24,634 bases of DNA from Actinidia chinensis (taxonomy: Eukaryota; Streptophyta; Magnoliopsida; Ericales; Actinidiaceae). The notes beneath the pieces are model-generated. The model made no database searches, was not told the DNA's origin, and saw nothing but the letters and a program-made list of their open reading frames with translations. The DNA lies in contig VIGQ01001329.1 of assembly GCA_009663005.1 (NCBI GenBank), positions 7,501 to 32,134 on the forward strand. Direction: 5' to 3'. The translations under genes and the position numbers were made by a program. This document shows positions 1 through 11,195 of this stretch, piece by piece (position 1 is the stretch's first letter; the number at the start of each line of letters is the position of its first letter).

Positions 1-44
1 ACGATCTTGATCCTAATTCAAGGATTTCGACCATTTCATCTATT

Positions 45-1045
45 TATTTCAAATGTGATTGTCCATTAAACTTTCAAATCTTGTAAATTATACCTCTAAT
101 TGAAACATCATGTACGGAGCTGGATTCACAATCTAAAATCTCTCAAAATAATCGGGAGAAAATAAAAAAAGAAATCACCCCCCCCCCCACCCCGGAAATT
201 ACATACTTTTGTCCTACAAATTGACAAATTCTACGAGAGAATTTTTCATCCCACCAACATGGTTTTCACATCAATAGCCATGTGATAACATAGTATTTAA
301 TTATTCACATTGTTGAATGCCTTTGATGCAGAAATATTAGATAGTTTTGACATTTCTGAAGTGTGAAACACAACGTGTTCACAAATTCTTCCCGCATTCT
401 AATTTCTTCTATTCTTTTTCCACAAGATTGTAAATTCAAATATCAGATTTCAATAAACAAGTTTGAAATAAAAAATGCCACGGTTCTTTCCGATGCATGC
501 GCCAAGAACGTCGGGCTTGCGGACTTGTGCTGTGATATGGGTACCATAGTTCTGGAAATGTGGGTGGTTTTTCAAAAGGACCAAACTTCTCTGCGACCAA
601 AAAATAAATAGAACCGGTGCGGTTCAAACATTATGAGCTCTGTTTTGGACTTTATTTTAATAATTTAAACTATTTACATTATAAAAATAATATTAAAAAG
701 ACTTTGATATCCCATGCAGGAAGTTTCCGTTCGTTTCCAACTTCTAACTAAAAACGTAGAGGGGCAACATGATGATTGATACAAGTAAGAATTTAGTCAA
801 ACATGCTAAAACGGGCATAGAAAGAGATGAATTTAGAGAAAATGCTAAGCTGATAGCAAGTGATAGGTCACCGTGACTTCTAGTATATTTTAGCGGGAAA
901 AGTGCTAGGAAGTGGTATGAATCAAAAAAAGTGTTGTAGAAAAAAATATACAATAACATATTATACACTATTTGTACTTATTATGTAGTTGAATTGTACT
1001 ATATTAATATTTTTTATTGATTAAGTCTGGTCATTTTAAGGTGCA
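45..1045. repeat. Direct repeat of about 1 kb, copy 1
   Basis: Most of this stretch reappears in the same orientation at 7490-8565. Shared blocks include 'catgtacggagctggattc' (109-127 and 7560-7578), the stretch around 'cttcccgcattctaatttc', 'aagaacgtcgggctt' and 'ggggcaacatgatgattga'. The copies differ by many substitutions and indels. An 82-codon open frame at 363-611 is not kept in the other copy, where a deletion near 7915 shifts it, so I treat the unit as non-coding. I see no TG...CA ends, primer site or terminal inverted repeat that would name the family. It includes an 11-base C run at 178-188. Confidence 0.8.
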
Positions 1046-2305
1046 AAATAGATGGCGAAAGGGATTAGAGAGGGTTCGTATTGAGGGGGACAGCGGCGGG
1101 CTGTTGTGCATGTGGTTGCGAAAACGGAGAGTGTTTATCAGTGAAACGCCCAATATGCAAACATAAAATAAAAAATATTACATTATAGAAAATATTGTCA
1201 AACACATTTGCCAACATAGTGGATGGATGTTAGTAATTATATTTCTGTGCTTATGTTTTAGAGGAAAAAAACCGCGTCATAGTTAATCAACATCGTTAAT
1301 TTTTTATGTTTTACCATCTTTGCGCGATTGTTGGAGCTTTCCGCCAATTTCAGCTGGGTTTCAATGTAACTGTTCATTAAAGATTTATTTTTTCTTTGTT
1401 TTTGACAAATTGTTCATCAAGTTAAGCCTTTGTTAACACACAACCAAAAAGTTTCATACAACAAACAAATTAACAAAAGGAGATCACAATTAGGTTTTCC
1501 ATATGAAGAAAGGAACATAAAGAAGGAGAAATACTAGTGATGAGAATAATTATAATGTCCTTAATTATTTTTAAGCCTAAGTATCATAGGCATCTTAGGA
1601 CTTAATACATATAATTGGATGCATAATTTGGCATCGATGACGAAATTAGTAAGCTAACGAATGATAAGAAATGGAAAAAAATTAGGGATGCTTAGACGGG
1701 ATCGACGGACTTGGATCGACCCATCCATCATTTGAGTATTGCATGCTGAGTAAAAAACCAATGCCACAGTGTAAAACTGGATGGAAAATTAACGCGATAA
1801 AACAGACGAAACCAACTTATCAATATATTGTGTCATATAATAGGGATGGGACGATAAATAACAATATATATAAATACATTCATATCAAAGGTCAAGGGGG
1901 GTGTAACAGATAATATGATGTACGTAGTATAAGATGTTTAATATTTTAAAAATAGATAGAAAAGTGAGTATATTTTGAGGCTGAATTTGGCCTATTTTCT
2001 TTTCTTTTTTGAAAAAGGTAATTAACAAATTTAAATATAAAAATACTTTTCATTTAATCTTATTTATTCTCACTTTTAAATATATCTATAGTGAATTATT
2101 TTTGGCCTTTTATTAATAAAAAATTTTATGTTTGGACGGAAAATTTTGTAAACTTAAAAATAATTACTCCGGATCCTCCATTAATATAAATAGAGTTTGT
2201 TGGAAAGACATTGGTAAAACTAAAATAAAAATAATTGAGGTACTTAATTTAATTGAGTTTTTTTTTAATTTTTTTGTCTTACCGAATATTTAAAGGCTTA
2301 TACAC
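1046..2305. other. AT-rich intergenic DNA, no gene seen
   Basis: No open frame of useful length and no recognisable protein motif on either strand. There are many short A and T runs. A small inverted pair, cctaag/cttagg, lies near 1574-1601. I see nothing else of note. Confidence 0.6.
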
Positions 2306-2382
2306 CTAGTGGGGCCCCCATTTTTACCCAACAAAACGGGCGCTCACCCCGGCTCCCGGCCTCACCTCAAAGACCGGGTCTG
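2306..2382. other. Short GC-rich island in AT-rich DNA
   Basis: About 75 bases, from the 'cctagtggggcccccattt' block to 'agaccgggtctg', are clearly richer in G and C than the flanks. The island contains the self-complementary block ggggcccc and the inverted pair agaccgggtct. There is no open frame. It could be the edge of an old mobile element, but no family is recognised. Confidence 0.4.
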
Positions 2383-2639
2383 AAAATACTTTTTATTTTT
2401 AATAATTTTGTAATACGTAACTTGTATAGTCGTATATAGCATTCACCATTTATGAAATAGAGAATAATAATATTTAACATACAACATTCTTTCAATTTTT
2501 TTAATACAAGAAAATTTTAAACTCCATGGCAATAAATCAAAGAAAATGCTACAATACACACTTCATACCTTCTTCACTTATTATACAGCTGAGATTATGC
2601 TAAATTATAATTTTTGACCGGCCAAACCAGTCATTTTAC

Positions 2640-2935
2640 AAATCAACAAGATTAAAATATAATTTAACAATAAATTTTTATAGAATTTATTTTTGATTCA
2701 AAACATAGCCATAAATTTTCATAAGATTTTATTAATTATATCTATAAAAATTTATAAAAAAATCATAAATATTCATCAAAAGTTCATAAAAAACTATAAA
2801 GAATTATAAAATTTATCAAACATACCAATAAAATTAATAACAAAACATCTCTGACCACAAAAATTCATAATCAAACTAATACTATACATAACCAAACCAA
2901 TACGATTTATAAAAATGTTATTAAACAGACCCTAA
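2640..2935. repeat. AT-rich dispersed repeat, copy 1
   Basis: A run of short phrases such as 'ttcataaaa', 'tataaaaatttataaaa' and 'aaccaaaccaatacg' resembles the stretch at 8570-8975 in composition and in the order of several phrases, for example 'ttatatctataaa' followed by 'taaaaaaa'. The right end reads 'aaacagaccctaa', which resembles terminal sequences of some plant MITEs. I could not find the matching inverted end, so the MITE assignment is only a suggestion. Confidence 0.35.
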
Positions 2936-2945
2936 GTGTATTCTT

Positions 2946-3410
2946 TCATTGATTTGTGAAAAAAGTTACAATACACACCTGTTATTTGAAAGTGTATGGT
3001 GCATACCTTATTTAATAGTCATTATATGAGAAACTTTTAATCTGAATCTTTAAATAAATTAACAGAATAATAATGACATATATATTGAAATGATATATAT
3101 AATAATAATGTTTACAAAATAGAATCAATGACCTTTTCTTTAAATGTTTAAAAATGACATAGATATTGTCTTGCAAATCATTACCTAATCATATATTTTA
3201 AGTTTACTATAAAAAAGTGAAGATTTTTTGACTTTTGTTTTTGTGCTTTACTTAGTAAAACTAAGCAAAAAAGCAAAAGACCAGCAAACAGCAAAAAAAT
3301 CAATCTAATTGCCTTTTTTTGCTTATTTTAAGCAAAAAATCAGAAAAAAATTAAAAAAAAACTGGTGTCAAACGGAGCTCCTAAGAGATAGACAACATTG
3401 AACATATTTA
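2946..3410. other. AT-rich DNA, no gene seen
   Basis: No usable open frame. The stretch 3240-3350 repeats 'agcaaaaa' several times and also carries 'tttttttgctta' in the opposite sense, so it could fold back on itself. It is followed by 'gtgtcaaacggagctcc', which may mark the end of a small element. No family is recognised. Confidence 0.5.
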
Positions 3411-3653
3411 ATGTATATTATAAGTATTCAATTCTCAAATGATATTTTTCCCTATCAATATTTTATTTACAAGCCAGAGGAAAATTACGTACTCGTGGGC
3501 AGCGAGCAGGAGGGTTTGGTGGTGAAGCCATCAAATGTAGATGAGTTGCAAATTGTGTTGAAAATTAGTTGCAGAGATGATAACCATCAAAACCACAAGA
3601 GAGACCCCTTTGACCCCTTTCTTGCTTTATTTTTTCTGAGAATGATTGACTAA
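3411..3653 (+). other. Short open frame of doubtful coding value
   Basis: An 80-codon frame runs from ATG to TGA across a patch with more G and C than its surroundings (3485-3620). The middle part, from LVGSEQEGLVVKPSN to DELQIVLKISCRDD, looks more protein-like than the flanks. I recognise no domain, signal peptide or membrane segment. There is no second copy in the window to test frame conservation. It could be a captured exon fragment or chance. Confidence 0.15.
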
Positions 3654-3655
3654 AG

Positions 3656-5010
3656 CTTGATCTTGAGCTCCAATTTATAAGCTACATTTGTCTGCTTAGT
3701 TATATTGAATTATGCCGACTCGGTGATGAGAAATTGAAGTTTTCTAGTAGATAGAGTTTAACAGATTTTTCTTCACAAAACACAAATGGTCCTCAGTATT
3801 AGTATTCATTATAAAAAACCTATGGAACGTATTTTTTTTTTTTCGTTTCTATTTTCGTACAATATATATTTATAATTAATCATAATAATTCGTAATAACT
3901 AACTTAACAATGAGTGTAATATCATGGTGGTTTGGAAAATACTGGTTTCCGGCAGATGAATTAATACTCGTCACACGTAAGGCTGGTTTAGATAAGCATT
4001 TTGTTGCATTAAAATTAAAATAAATAAATTAGAAGATTCAGTTATTCGAACAATAGATTCATATACCTTTTTCAAAATAGAGTCAATTTCTATTTGTTCA
4101 CCAAATCCTTGATTCAATTCAAACACAAAATATGAGCGAACAAGTTGTATAGTGATCATAGGTATGTTCGATGAACAATGATTAATCGTTGTCAATCAGC
4201 AAATTGATGGACATAATAACGTGAACCAAACTATTTTTTATTAGATTAAAAAGTAAAAAATCTTTTTTTATTCTTATTTTCCTCCGGGACAGGCCGCTAC
4301 CGAGAGGCTTAGATAGCTCGCTCGCTGGGCAAGTTTTTCTGTGACACACAGTATTCCCAAAGGATAAGTTTTCTATTTAAACCCAAAGATCACGTGGGAT
4401 TTTCTTCCAAATAAATTCTTGACTTTGATAATACAGTAGTCCCTAATTCCTTGTGAAAAAATACTACGTCCACAACTCAATCACAATTCTTCTTAAAATT
4501 ATAGGTAAAAAATATTTATCTATACAAAATATTTGTATTTAAAGAGCTACAAGAATTTTATAATTAATACAACATATTTTATAAACTAGTCATACTAAAT
4601 TCATAACTATATTACAATCATTATAACCACCATATTGCCCAAATGCGAATTGAACTAAAGAAAAATGACTTTCGCAGGCATTTTCTTCCCCACATTTTAG
4701 CCCAAAAAAATGCAATAAATTGCCTTTGTGCACGGGGAGCACGCCGTAGAAAAGCATTGCCATTCCGTGGTTGGTTTGGGGGTGGTAATTTCCAGCGCTT
4801 GTAAGCTCCCCCAAAAAAGTTTCTTTCCGGGTTTTTTCGTGAAACAAAACGCTATAATTATCTTCGGTCCGGGATGGTGTCGGATATCCGTTTTATTCCA
4901 GAGTTCATTAAATGCCGGCGACCAAGTACGAAAAAAATTTCAATGTTTAACAAACACCGGAATAACATTCTCTTAGGGTCTATTCAAACTGGACAGTCAA
5001 CATGGGATTT
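3656..5010. repeat. Diverged tandem duplication, unit A
   Basis: This unit pairs with 5033-6075 in the same orientation. Matching landmarks are 'cttgatcttgagctcc' (3656) with 'cttgaattcttgagctccc' (5033), 'taattaatcataataattcg' in both, 'ggacaggccgctaccgagag' (4287) with 'ggaacaggctgctacccgag' (5622), 'gtccgttttattcc'-like blocks (4886 and 5954), and 'ttagggtctattcaa' (4974 and 6038). Indels are frequent and unit B is about 300 bases shorter. Open frames at 4728-4976 (+) and 4590-4847 (-) are disrupted in the other unit, so they are unlikely to be genes. Confidence 0.75.
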
Positions 5011-5032
5011 TTTCTTATGAATTATGAAAAAG

Positions 5033-6075
5033 CTTGAATTCTTGAGCTCCCATTAAAGCTCACATTATTTGTCAAACTAGGTCTATTGATTAGGCGAGGG
5101 TGTGATTTCACCCAATTGACGTTTACTAGGTAGAGTCTTAATAGTATTTTTTTTCACGAGACAAAAGGCGGTCCCAGATAGGTATTCATTACGGAAAACA
5201 CTGTACATATTTTTGTTTTTCATTTTGTACCATATGTATTTTTAAATTAATCATAATAATTCGTAACTACTAACAATGATGAATATCCAGGTGGTTTGAT
5301 ATAGTTTCGGTAGAGAAAATTAGTATTCGTCACACTTAAGGTTGCGTTTAGATTAAGAATTTTATGAATAAAAAAAAAAATAGAAAATAGGAAGAATTCA
5401 AAGTATTCGGAAACATTGATTCATATGCCTTTTGATTTTATTATATTTTGCTTTTCAAAATCTGATTAATTCAACACGCCTAAGCTGTTAGTGAGCACGT
5501 ATTTCTCTAAAACACAAAGATTAATCAAGTGTAAAATCAGCAATGATGGACATACGGAAACGTGCACCAACTATTTTTTATAGTTAGAAACCCAAAAATC
5601 TTTTTTTATTTTTCTTTTCTGGAACAGGCTGCTACCCGAGAGCCCGACTGTAGAGCAAATTTTATAAACTAGTCATAATAATTCATAACTAATAGACACA
5701 ATTTCGTACTCAATCATAATAATCGACAAATGACGATGCACTACCAGAGAATGGGCTTTTTTGCGGCCATTGTGTTCCACGCGTTTTAGCAAAACTTTTG
5801 AATAAATTCCTTTTGCCTAGGGTTTCTTTTAAACACGCGGCAAGAAAAGCATGCCAGTGCTTGTTAAGCTCCCCCAAAGAAGGTTCTTTGCGCGGGGTTG
5901 TCTAGAAACAAAACGCTGCTAATTATCTCTCAGGTGCCGGGATGTTATCGGATGTCCGTTTTATTCCCTGAGTTTATTAAATGCCGGCAACAAGCGCGGA
6001 AAACTTCCAATTATTTAACAAACACAGGAAACGTTCTTTTAGGGTCTATTCAATCTGACCGTCAAACAGGGGTAT
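5033..6075. repeat. Diverged tandem duplication, unit B
   Basis: Second unit of the head-to-tail pair described at 3656-5010. It keeps the order of all the landmarks but is shorter. The 85-codon open frame at 5898-6155 overlaps its end. Similarity to unit A at the DNA level is interrupted by indels that are not multiples of three, which argues against conserved coding. No mobile-element family is recognised. Confidence 0.75.
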
Positions 6076-7489
6076 TTTTTTGGAATTTTTTCACATATAA
6101 CTCCAGAATTGAGTTTTTTTTTCGAAATCCATTAATCCGTGCATTTATAATCTAAAATATACTTGTCGAGTGTCCATTCATACTTCACACTCATCTTTCG
6201 ACTAATGAAGAAGTAAATTTTTCTGGAGTATAACAATTGTTGTGCATGTGGGTGTAGAGAGAAATATAGTGGGGGTTAGGGTTTTGGGCAGTTTTTAATA
6301 TCAATTAAAAAAATTAATGATTAATTTTTAATTTTTAATTTAATAGAGTAACATGGATTCATTTGGGTAGCTGGGTGATCATATTAATAGAAATAAATTT
6401 TGCAGAAAAATGCGATTCACATACCATTTGTTGTTAGTTAGAAGTATCAAAGGAAATGCCTTATTTTTTCCCAGTACTCTTGCAAAAAACAGAAAGGGGA
6501 TAATTATATTAAACAGTCTGATTTACTCTACTTATTTTTGGATAAGTTTGGGCACGGGAAACTAGTTTTTTGCTTGTAAGATTACAAATTGGCCCCCAGA
6601 TTAGACACTTCTGGAATGCTCTATCAGTGCTCCTAGAGCTCGTAAAGAGTCATATTTAAATAGAAAATTATAAACATATAAAAAACTGTTTTTTGGGCTA
6701 AGTTTCTATATTTCTTTCTTTTTCATATTTCAGCAAATGTTAAAAATTAATAACTTTCCTTTTCACTATAAAATTTAACAAATTTTATATTGATCTTACT
6801 CATGAGATCAACAAAATAAAAATAAGTATTTTTCATAAATTCTAATAAAAAAGGTTCAGCAAAATTAATGGCAATGATTTTGTTTATTTTCTTTAGTCTT
6901 ATATTCACGGGTATTTCGTTTTAAGATAAAATATGCAATATATTTATATTTATCTAGACTATCAAATAAAATATATAATGAATTTGAATTTTTTTGGATA
7001 ATTGAATTGAATTTGAAATTATGTAAAATGAAAAAAAGTTTCAATATGGTTTCTAAAAGTTTGCTTTTGTTGTATTTAATAATATTCGAACATTCAAAAA
7101 ATGAAAATGGTTAGGATGTCATTATTTATTTTAGTTAATGAAATATTGTTAGGTATACTAGGAAATTAATATTCAAAGTTATATAATTTCTATGCCAACA
7201 TTAAAGAAATTAATTAACAGTGTCGATTATTGTGAAACTTTTATAATTTATGTCACCATGCTTAAGAGAATATTCACAGTCCGAAAATATAAAATTTCAC
7301 AGTGCGTGAAACTGTGAAAATTTTACATTGATTAATTACATCCTTGAGAGATCAAATTGAATACTAAAATTATATGATCTTCACTATAATTATCAAGTAC
7401 AAGGCTCTTTCCATAGGAATAATATATGTGGAGCTATCCCAAATTGAGAGATTAACTTTATATTTAAATGATCAAATTAGACTGCAGCC
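6076..7489. other. AT-rich intergenic DNA, no gene seen
   Basis: Long A and T runs and no persuasive open frame on either strand. The open frames near 7374-7711 run into the 1-kb repeat and are not kept in its other copy. The only structure I see is the small inverted repeat at 7291-7324. Confidence 0.6.
7291..7324. repeat. Short inverted repeat (hairpin)
   Basis: 'aaaatttcacagt' is followed after 7 bases by 'actgtgaaaatttt'. The arms are reverse complements apart from one missing T. The T-run at the right arm superficially resembles a bacterial terminator, but the context is eukaryotic and there is no gene upstream. Confidence 0.6.
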
Positions 7490-8565
7490 CCTTCAAATTT
7501 ATTGTTGTCCCTTAAACTTCCAAATCTTCCAAATTATGCCTCAAAACAACTTGAAACATCATGTACGGAGCTGGATTCACAATCTAAAATATCTCAAAAT
7601 ACTTGGGAGAAAATAATAAAAGAAATACATGAAATAAATATTTTGTCATACAAATTATCAAATTCTACAAGAGAAATTTTCGTCCCAACAAGATGTTTTT
7701 CGCATCAATAGCCATGTGATAACATAATATTTAATTAATCACATTGTTGAATGCCTTTGATGCAGAAATATTAGGCAGTTTTGTCATTTCTGAAGTGTGA
7801 AACACAACGGGTTCACAAATTCTTCCCGCATTCTAATTTCTTCTATTCTTTTTCCACAATATTGTAAATGCAAATATAAGATTTCAATAACCAAGCTTGA
7901 AATCAATTATGCCACGGGATGCATGCGTCAAGAACGTCGGGCTTACAGACTTGTGCTGTGATACGGGTACCATAGTTGTTGGAATTGTGGGTGGTTTTTC
8001 AAAAGACCAAGCTTGTTTGTGACCAAAAAATAAATTGGAAGATAAAGTTCAGATATTATGAGCTCTATTTTGAATTTATTTTAATAATATAACTATTATA
8101 GTTTACTTATTAAATAATTAAAAAGACATAAATTCCTATGCCAAGGAGTTCCATTTACGTTTTCAAACTTCTAATGTACAAAACATTAGAGGGGCAACAT
8201 GATGATTGACACAACATAAGAATTTAATTGTCAACATGCTTAAAGGGGGTCCTAGAAAGAGATTAAATTTTAGAGGAAAATGTGAGGCTGAAGAAAGTGA
8301 TGAGTCCACCCCCCCCCTTGACTTATTAAATTTTAGAGGGAAAAGGTCAGCTGATAGAAAGTGATAGTCATTTCCGTGGACTTTATTAAATTTTCCTCAT
8401 TAAATTTTAGAGAAAGTGCTAGAAAGTGGTTAATTATGAAGTAAAAACAGTGTAGAAAAAATATTACAATACGATATTATACACTATTTATATTTATTAT
8501 GTGGTGAAAATTGCACTATGTTAATATTTTTGATGATAAAAATTGATCCATTTTATAGGCCAACT
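7490..8565. repeat. Direct repeat of about 1 kb, copy 2
   Basis: Second copy of the segment at 45-1045, in the same orientation. It has an extra internal expansion near 8255-8415, where 'ttaaattttagag' recurs several times, and a 9-base C run at 8309-8317. The frame open in copy 1 at 363-611 is broken here. The spacing of about 7.4 kb and the direct orientation could suggest LTRs, but I see no primer site after copy 1, no polypurine tract before copy 2, and no gag/pol between them. Confidence 0.8.
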
Positions 8566-8569
8566 AAAT

Positions 8570-8975
8570 AAAATATATTTAATGATAAATTCTCATAAAA
8601 TTAAATTTTAATTTATAACATAGAGACAATTTTTTATAAAAATGTTTATGATTTATATCTATAAATATTAATAAAAAAACATACGATTATAGATTATCCA
8701 AATTAACAAAGTAAAAATTATAACAAATTATTCATTAAAAACATCTCGTAACAATGGCTCTAAAAAATTCATAAAAAAAATCAAACAATTACAAAACTAA
8801 ACCACATAGAATTCATACAAAGCAGTTGTATCTCACTTAATTAGTGAGCTCCACGGTTAATTAAATACTTTAAGTGGACTAATTTATTTATTTAAATACA
8901 CTATTCATAAACAAATGGTTATAATCAGTCATAACCAAAACAAAAAATTCATAATTAAACCAAAAAAATTCCTAA
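8570..8975. repeat. AT-rich dispersed repeat, copy 2
   Basis: Resembles 2640-2935 in composition and phrase order. It is interrupted near 8820-8890 by 'gtatctcacttaattagtga' and a less similar stretch. Phrases such as 'aattcataa' continue to about 9115. The relationship is by eye only, and low complexity may exaggerate it. Confidence 0.35.
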
Positions 8976-9559
8976 AAGTAATTCAACTTTAATGGTAGGC
9001 ACAAGAATAATACCTTGAAATAGAATAAATTCATTCGTTTGACGTTACATTAATTCAGAACCAACTACCATAACCATTCATAATTTAAAAACCAAAGAAT
9101 TCATAAAGAAGCAGAATATATCTTGTAGTTAGAAAGCAAACTATGGGGGGGGAGGTGGAGTGAAAATAGGTTTGTACTCTTAATGACAATAAATTATCTT
9201 GATACACACTACACACACCTAATCTGCACCTTCAACTCAATATATGTAAGCAATAAATAAGATAGAGAGAAGAGAGAGCAAACGATTTCTAATGGTCGGC
9301 GAATCTTGCCGACGTCCACTCTGCAAGTCCTCCTTGGGTTGTCATATCTAATAAGCTGCGGGGTGCTTATCAAACTTACACACTAGAAGACCTAGGTCTT
9401 CAAGAAATCTTTTTTTTGAAATGTCACCACGAAAAATTATAGTCTCAAAGAGGAACTTCTTTTGGATACCAATATATCACCAAGGTGATCTCTCTCAATG
9501 AATGAAGTAAATGATTTAACCCTAAAAAGTATAATTATACGATCTTTAAAGTGTACGTT
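8976..9559. other. Non-coding DNA upstream of the 5' LTR
   Basis: No gene seen. The stretch includes an 8-base G run (9145-9152), a short GA-rich patch (about 9260-9280), the small hairpin gtcggc/gccgac (9297-9315), and a perfect 16-base palindrome, gaagacctaggtcttc (9386-9401). The last 200 bases may belong to another old element edge, but nothing identifies it. Confidence 0.5.
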
Positions 9560-11175
9560 GTTAGACTTATATTAGCATTTAATTTTCTATTTTTAGTTAG
9601 ATATTTGTTTGATTATATTGTGTGTATTTTGTAGGTTATATGAGACTAATAAAAGCAAAAAACAAAAAAGAGAAGAATCAGCCAAACAAACCGGGTGGGA
9701 GATGCTCAGTGCCCAAATTGCTGAACACACTTTCATTTATTCTCCCAAGGTCTCATGCATAAAACACACAAAAATGGCAAAAAAAAATCAAACAAGTTGC
9801 AAAGAAAATCAACAAAGTTGGCAAGAAAATAACACAAGTTGGCACAAAAAAAAAAAATCATACAAACATATGCCTTCTTGAATAACTTTTTTTCCTACAT
9901 GGATCTCTCCCTCTTTCTCCTTATTTTCCTATAAAAGGAGGATGAGGGGGAGTCTAGGGTAGGTTATTTTGGAGAGAAAAGAAAGTTTCGAAGATTTTGA
10001 GTTGAAAAGTTTAGTTAAATTTGAAGGCTCCCTCTCTCTTCATAGTTTTAGTCAGTAGTTTTAGTTTTCAAAGTTCTATAATTTTTATTATATTGTCAAT
10101 CCCTGACCAGTTTTATTGTTCATAAATACATATTAGCTTATATTTTTACTGCTTAATTTATCGCTTATCGAAACCACCACATATGGACGATTCTATCGCC
10201 ATGCCGGACGATTTTATTATTAAATTTATCGCTAAGTTTTTCCTAACTGGCTGGGTTAAATTGCTTATCATTTCTGTAAGTTCTTTATTTTTATTTGTTT
10301 TACAATGCATTATGTGTATACTTGTTCATTGCCTTTGATTATCTATTAGTTGCTTTGTAGGTATTTACTATTTGTTGTTCTTTCTCTTAAGTTTGGTTAT
10401 ATATTCATAGTCATCTAGATGTTGTTGTCAGTTTAATCTATTTTAATTGTTATTGTTATTTAGATTAAATATTCAAAAAAAGTTCATAAATGAAGATGAG
10501 TAGCTAAATTTTTAAATCTTGGGGTTATTGTGAAAATTGTGAAGGTCTTGGATGAACAATGATGAGAGTTTGGGTTTCAAAGTTATATATCAGGTTTTTA
10601 TCATTCTTTATTCTTCATTGTTCTTATTAAATATTGAAAACTTGGATGATGGATATGTTCGGCAACGCTTATGGATAAGCCGAGTCTAGTAATAAGAATT
10701 GCGTGAAGTCGAGTATTCATCTTTGAATTAACAATCAGATCTAATCTAGAAAAAATTGAAAATTTTTAAAGACACAGAGGATTTGGATTTGATTGACTGA
10801 AATCTATCGAATCCGAGACTCACAACGAATCGAAGGATTTGAGTTATAACATCTCACCTTAGAATCCAAGACACAATATAAGTGAATGATTAACACGAAA
10901 TAATTTCCACATTAATTACAAACAAGTTCATTCAAGTTATATTTGTTATTGTCAAATAGTGAGAACTCAAACAAATTTCAAAAACAATCAGATTTTTATT
11001 TTTTTTAGAATAATATTTGTTCATCCTTGGTGAGTAATTGAGAGGGAGGGAACTCTTTTCTTTCAGCCTTGACTCACACAACTTCCTGTGGAATCGACCT
11101 CGTACTCCGAGTTATACACTCCGATGGCTTCTCTTGGGGTTCTATCTCAAGGGCGCGACGTTGGCCGAGAGATCA
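9560..11175 (+). repeat. Probable 5' LTR of the retrotransposon
   Basis: The right end is set by the primer binding site five bases downstream; the sequence just inside it ends '...gagatca' and so has the usual CA terminus. The phrase 'cctgtggaatcgacc' (11084-11098) is typical of the region just inside the end of Athila-type LTRs. The left end is placed at 'tgttagacttatattag' because it begins with TG and is followed by 'gtgtattttgtagg', which is common near the start of these LTRs. No second LTR copy is present to fix this end. A TATA-like box lies at 9929. Size is about 1.6 kb. A minor open frame at 9609-9881 is not considered a gene. Confidence 0.7.
9929..9939 (+). promoter_or_regulatory. 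TATA-like box in the 5' LTR
   Basis: 'ctataaaagga' lies about 370 bases into the LTR, within 'ttttcctataaaaggagg', and is followed by a purine-rich stretch. It is the best candidate for the core promoter that would have started the genomic transcript. No transcription start can be fixed from the sequence. Confidence 0.55.
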
Positions 11176-11179
11176 AGTT

Positions 11180-11195
11180 TGGTGCCGTTGCGGGG
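11180..11195 (+). other. Primer binding site, tRNA-Asp type
   Basis: 'tggtgccgttgcgggg' matches TGGCGCCGTTGCCGGGG, the complement of the 3' end of plant tRNA-Asp(GTC) with CCA, except for one C-to-T change and one missing C. This site is where reverse transcription is primed, and its position fixes the LTR end just upstream. The tRNA-Asp primer is characteristic of many plant Athila/Tat elements. Confidence 0.85.

Noticed and set aside
363..611. 82-codon open frame in the 1-kb repeat
   Set aside because: The second copy near 7800-8030 breaks the frame with an out-of-frame deletion, and no motif is recognisable.
4590..4976. Overlapping open frames on both strands in tandem unit A
   Set aside because: Unit B keeps the DNA similarity but not the frames.
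7291..7324. Rho-independent terminator
   Set aside because: The hairpin and T-run occur in eukaryotic AT-rich DNA with no gene upstream.
45..8565. 1-kb direct repeats as LTRs of a second retrotransposon
   Set aside because: No primer site, polypurine tract, TG/CA ends or coding domains between them.
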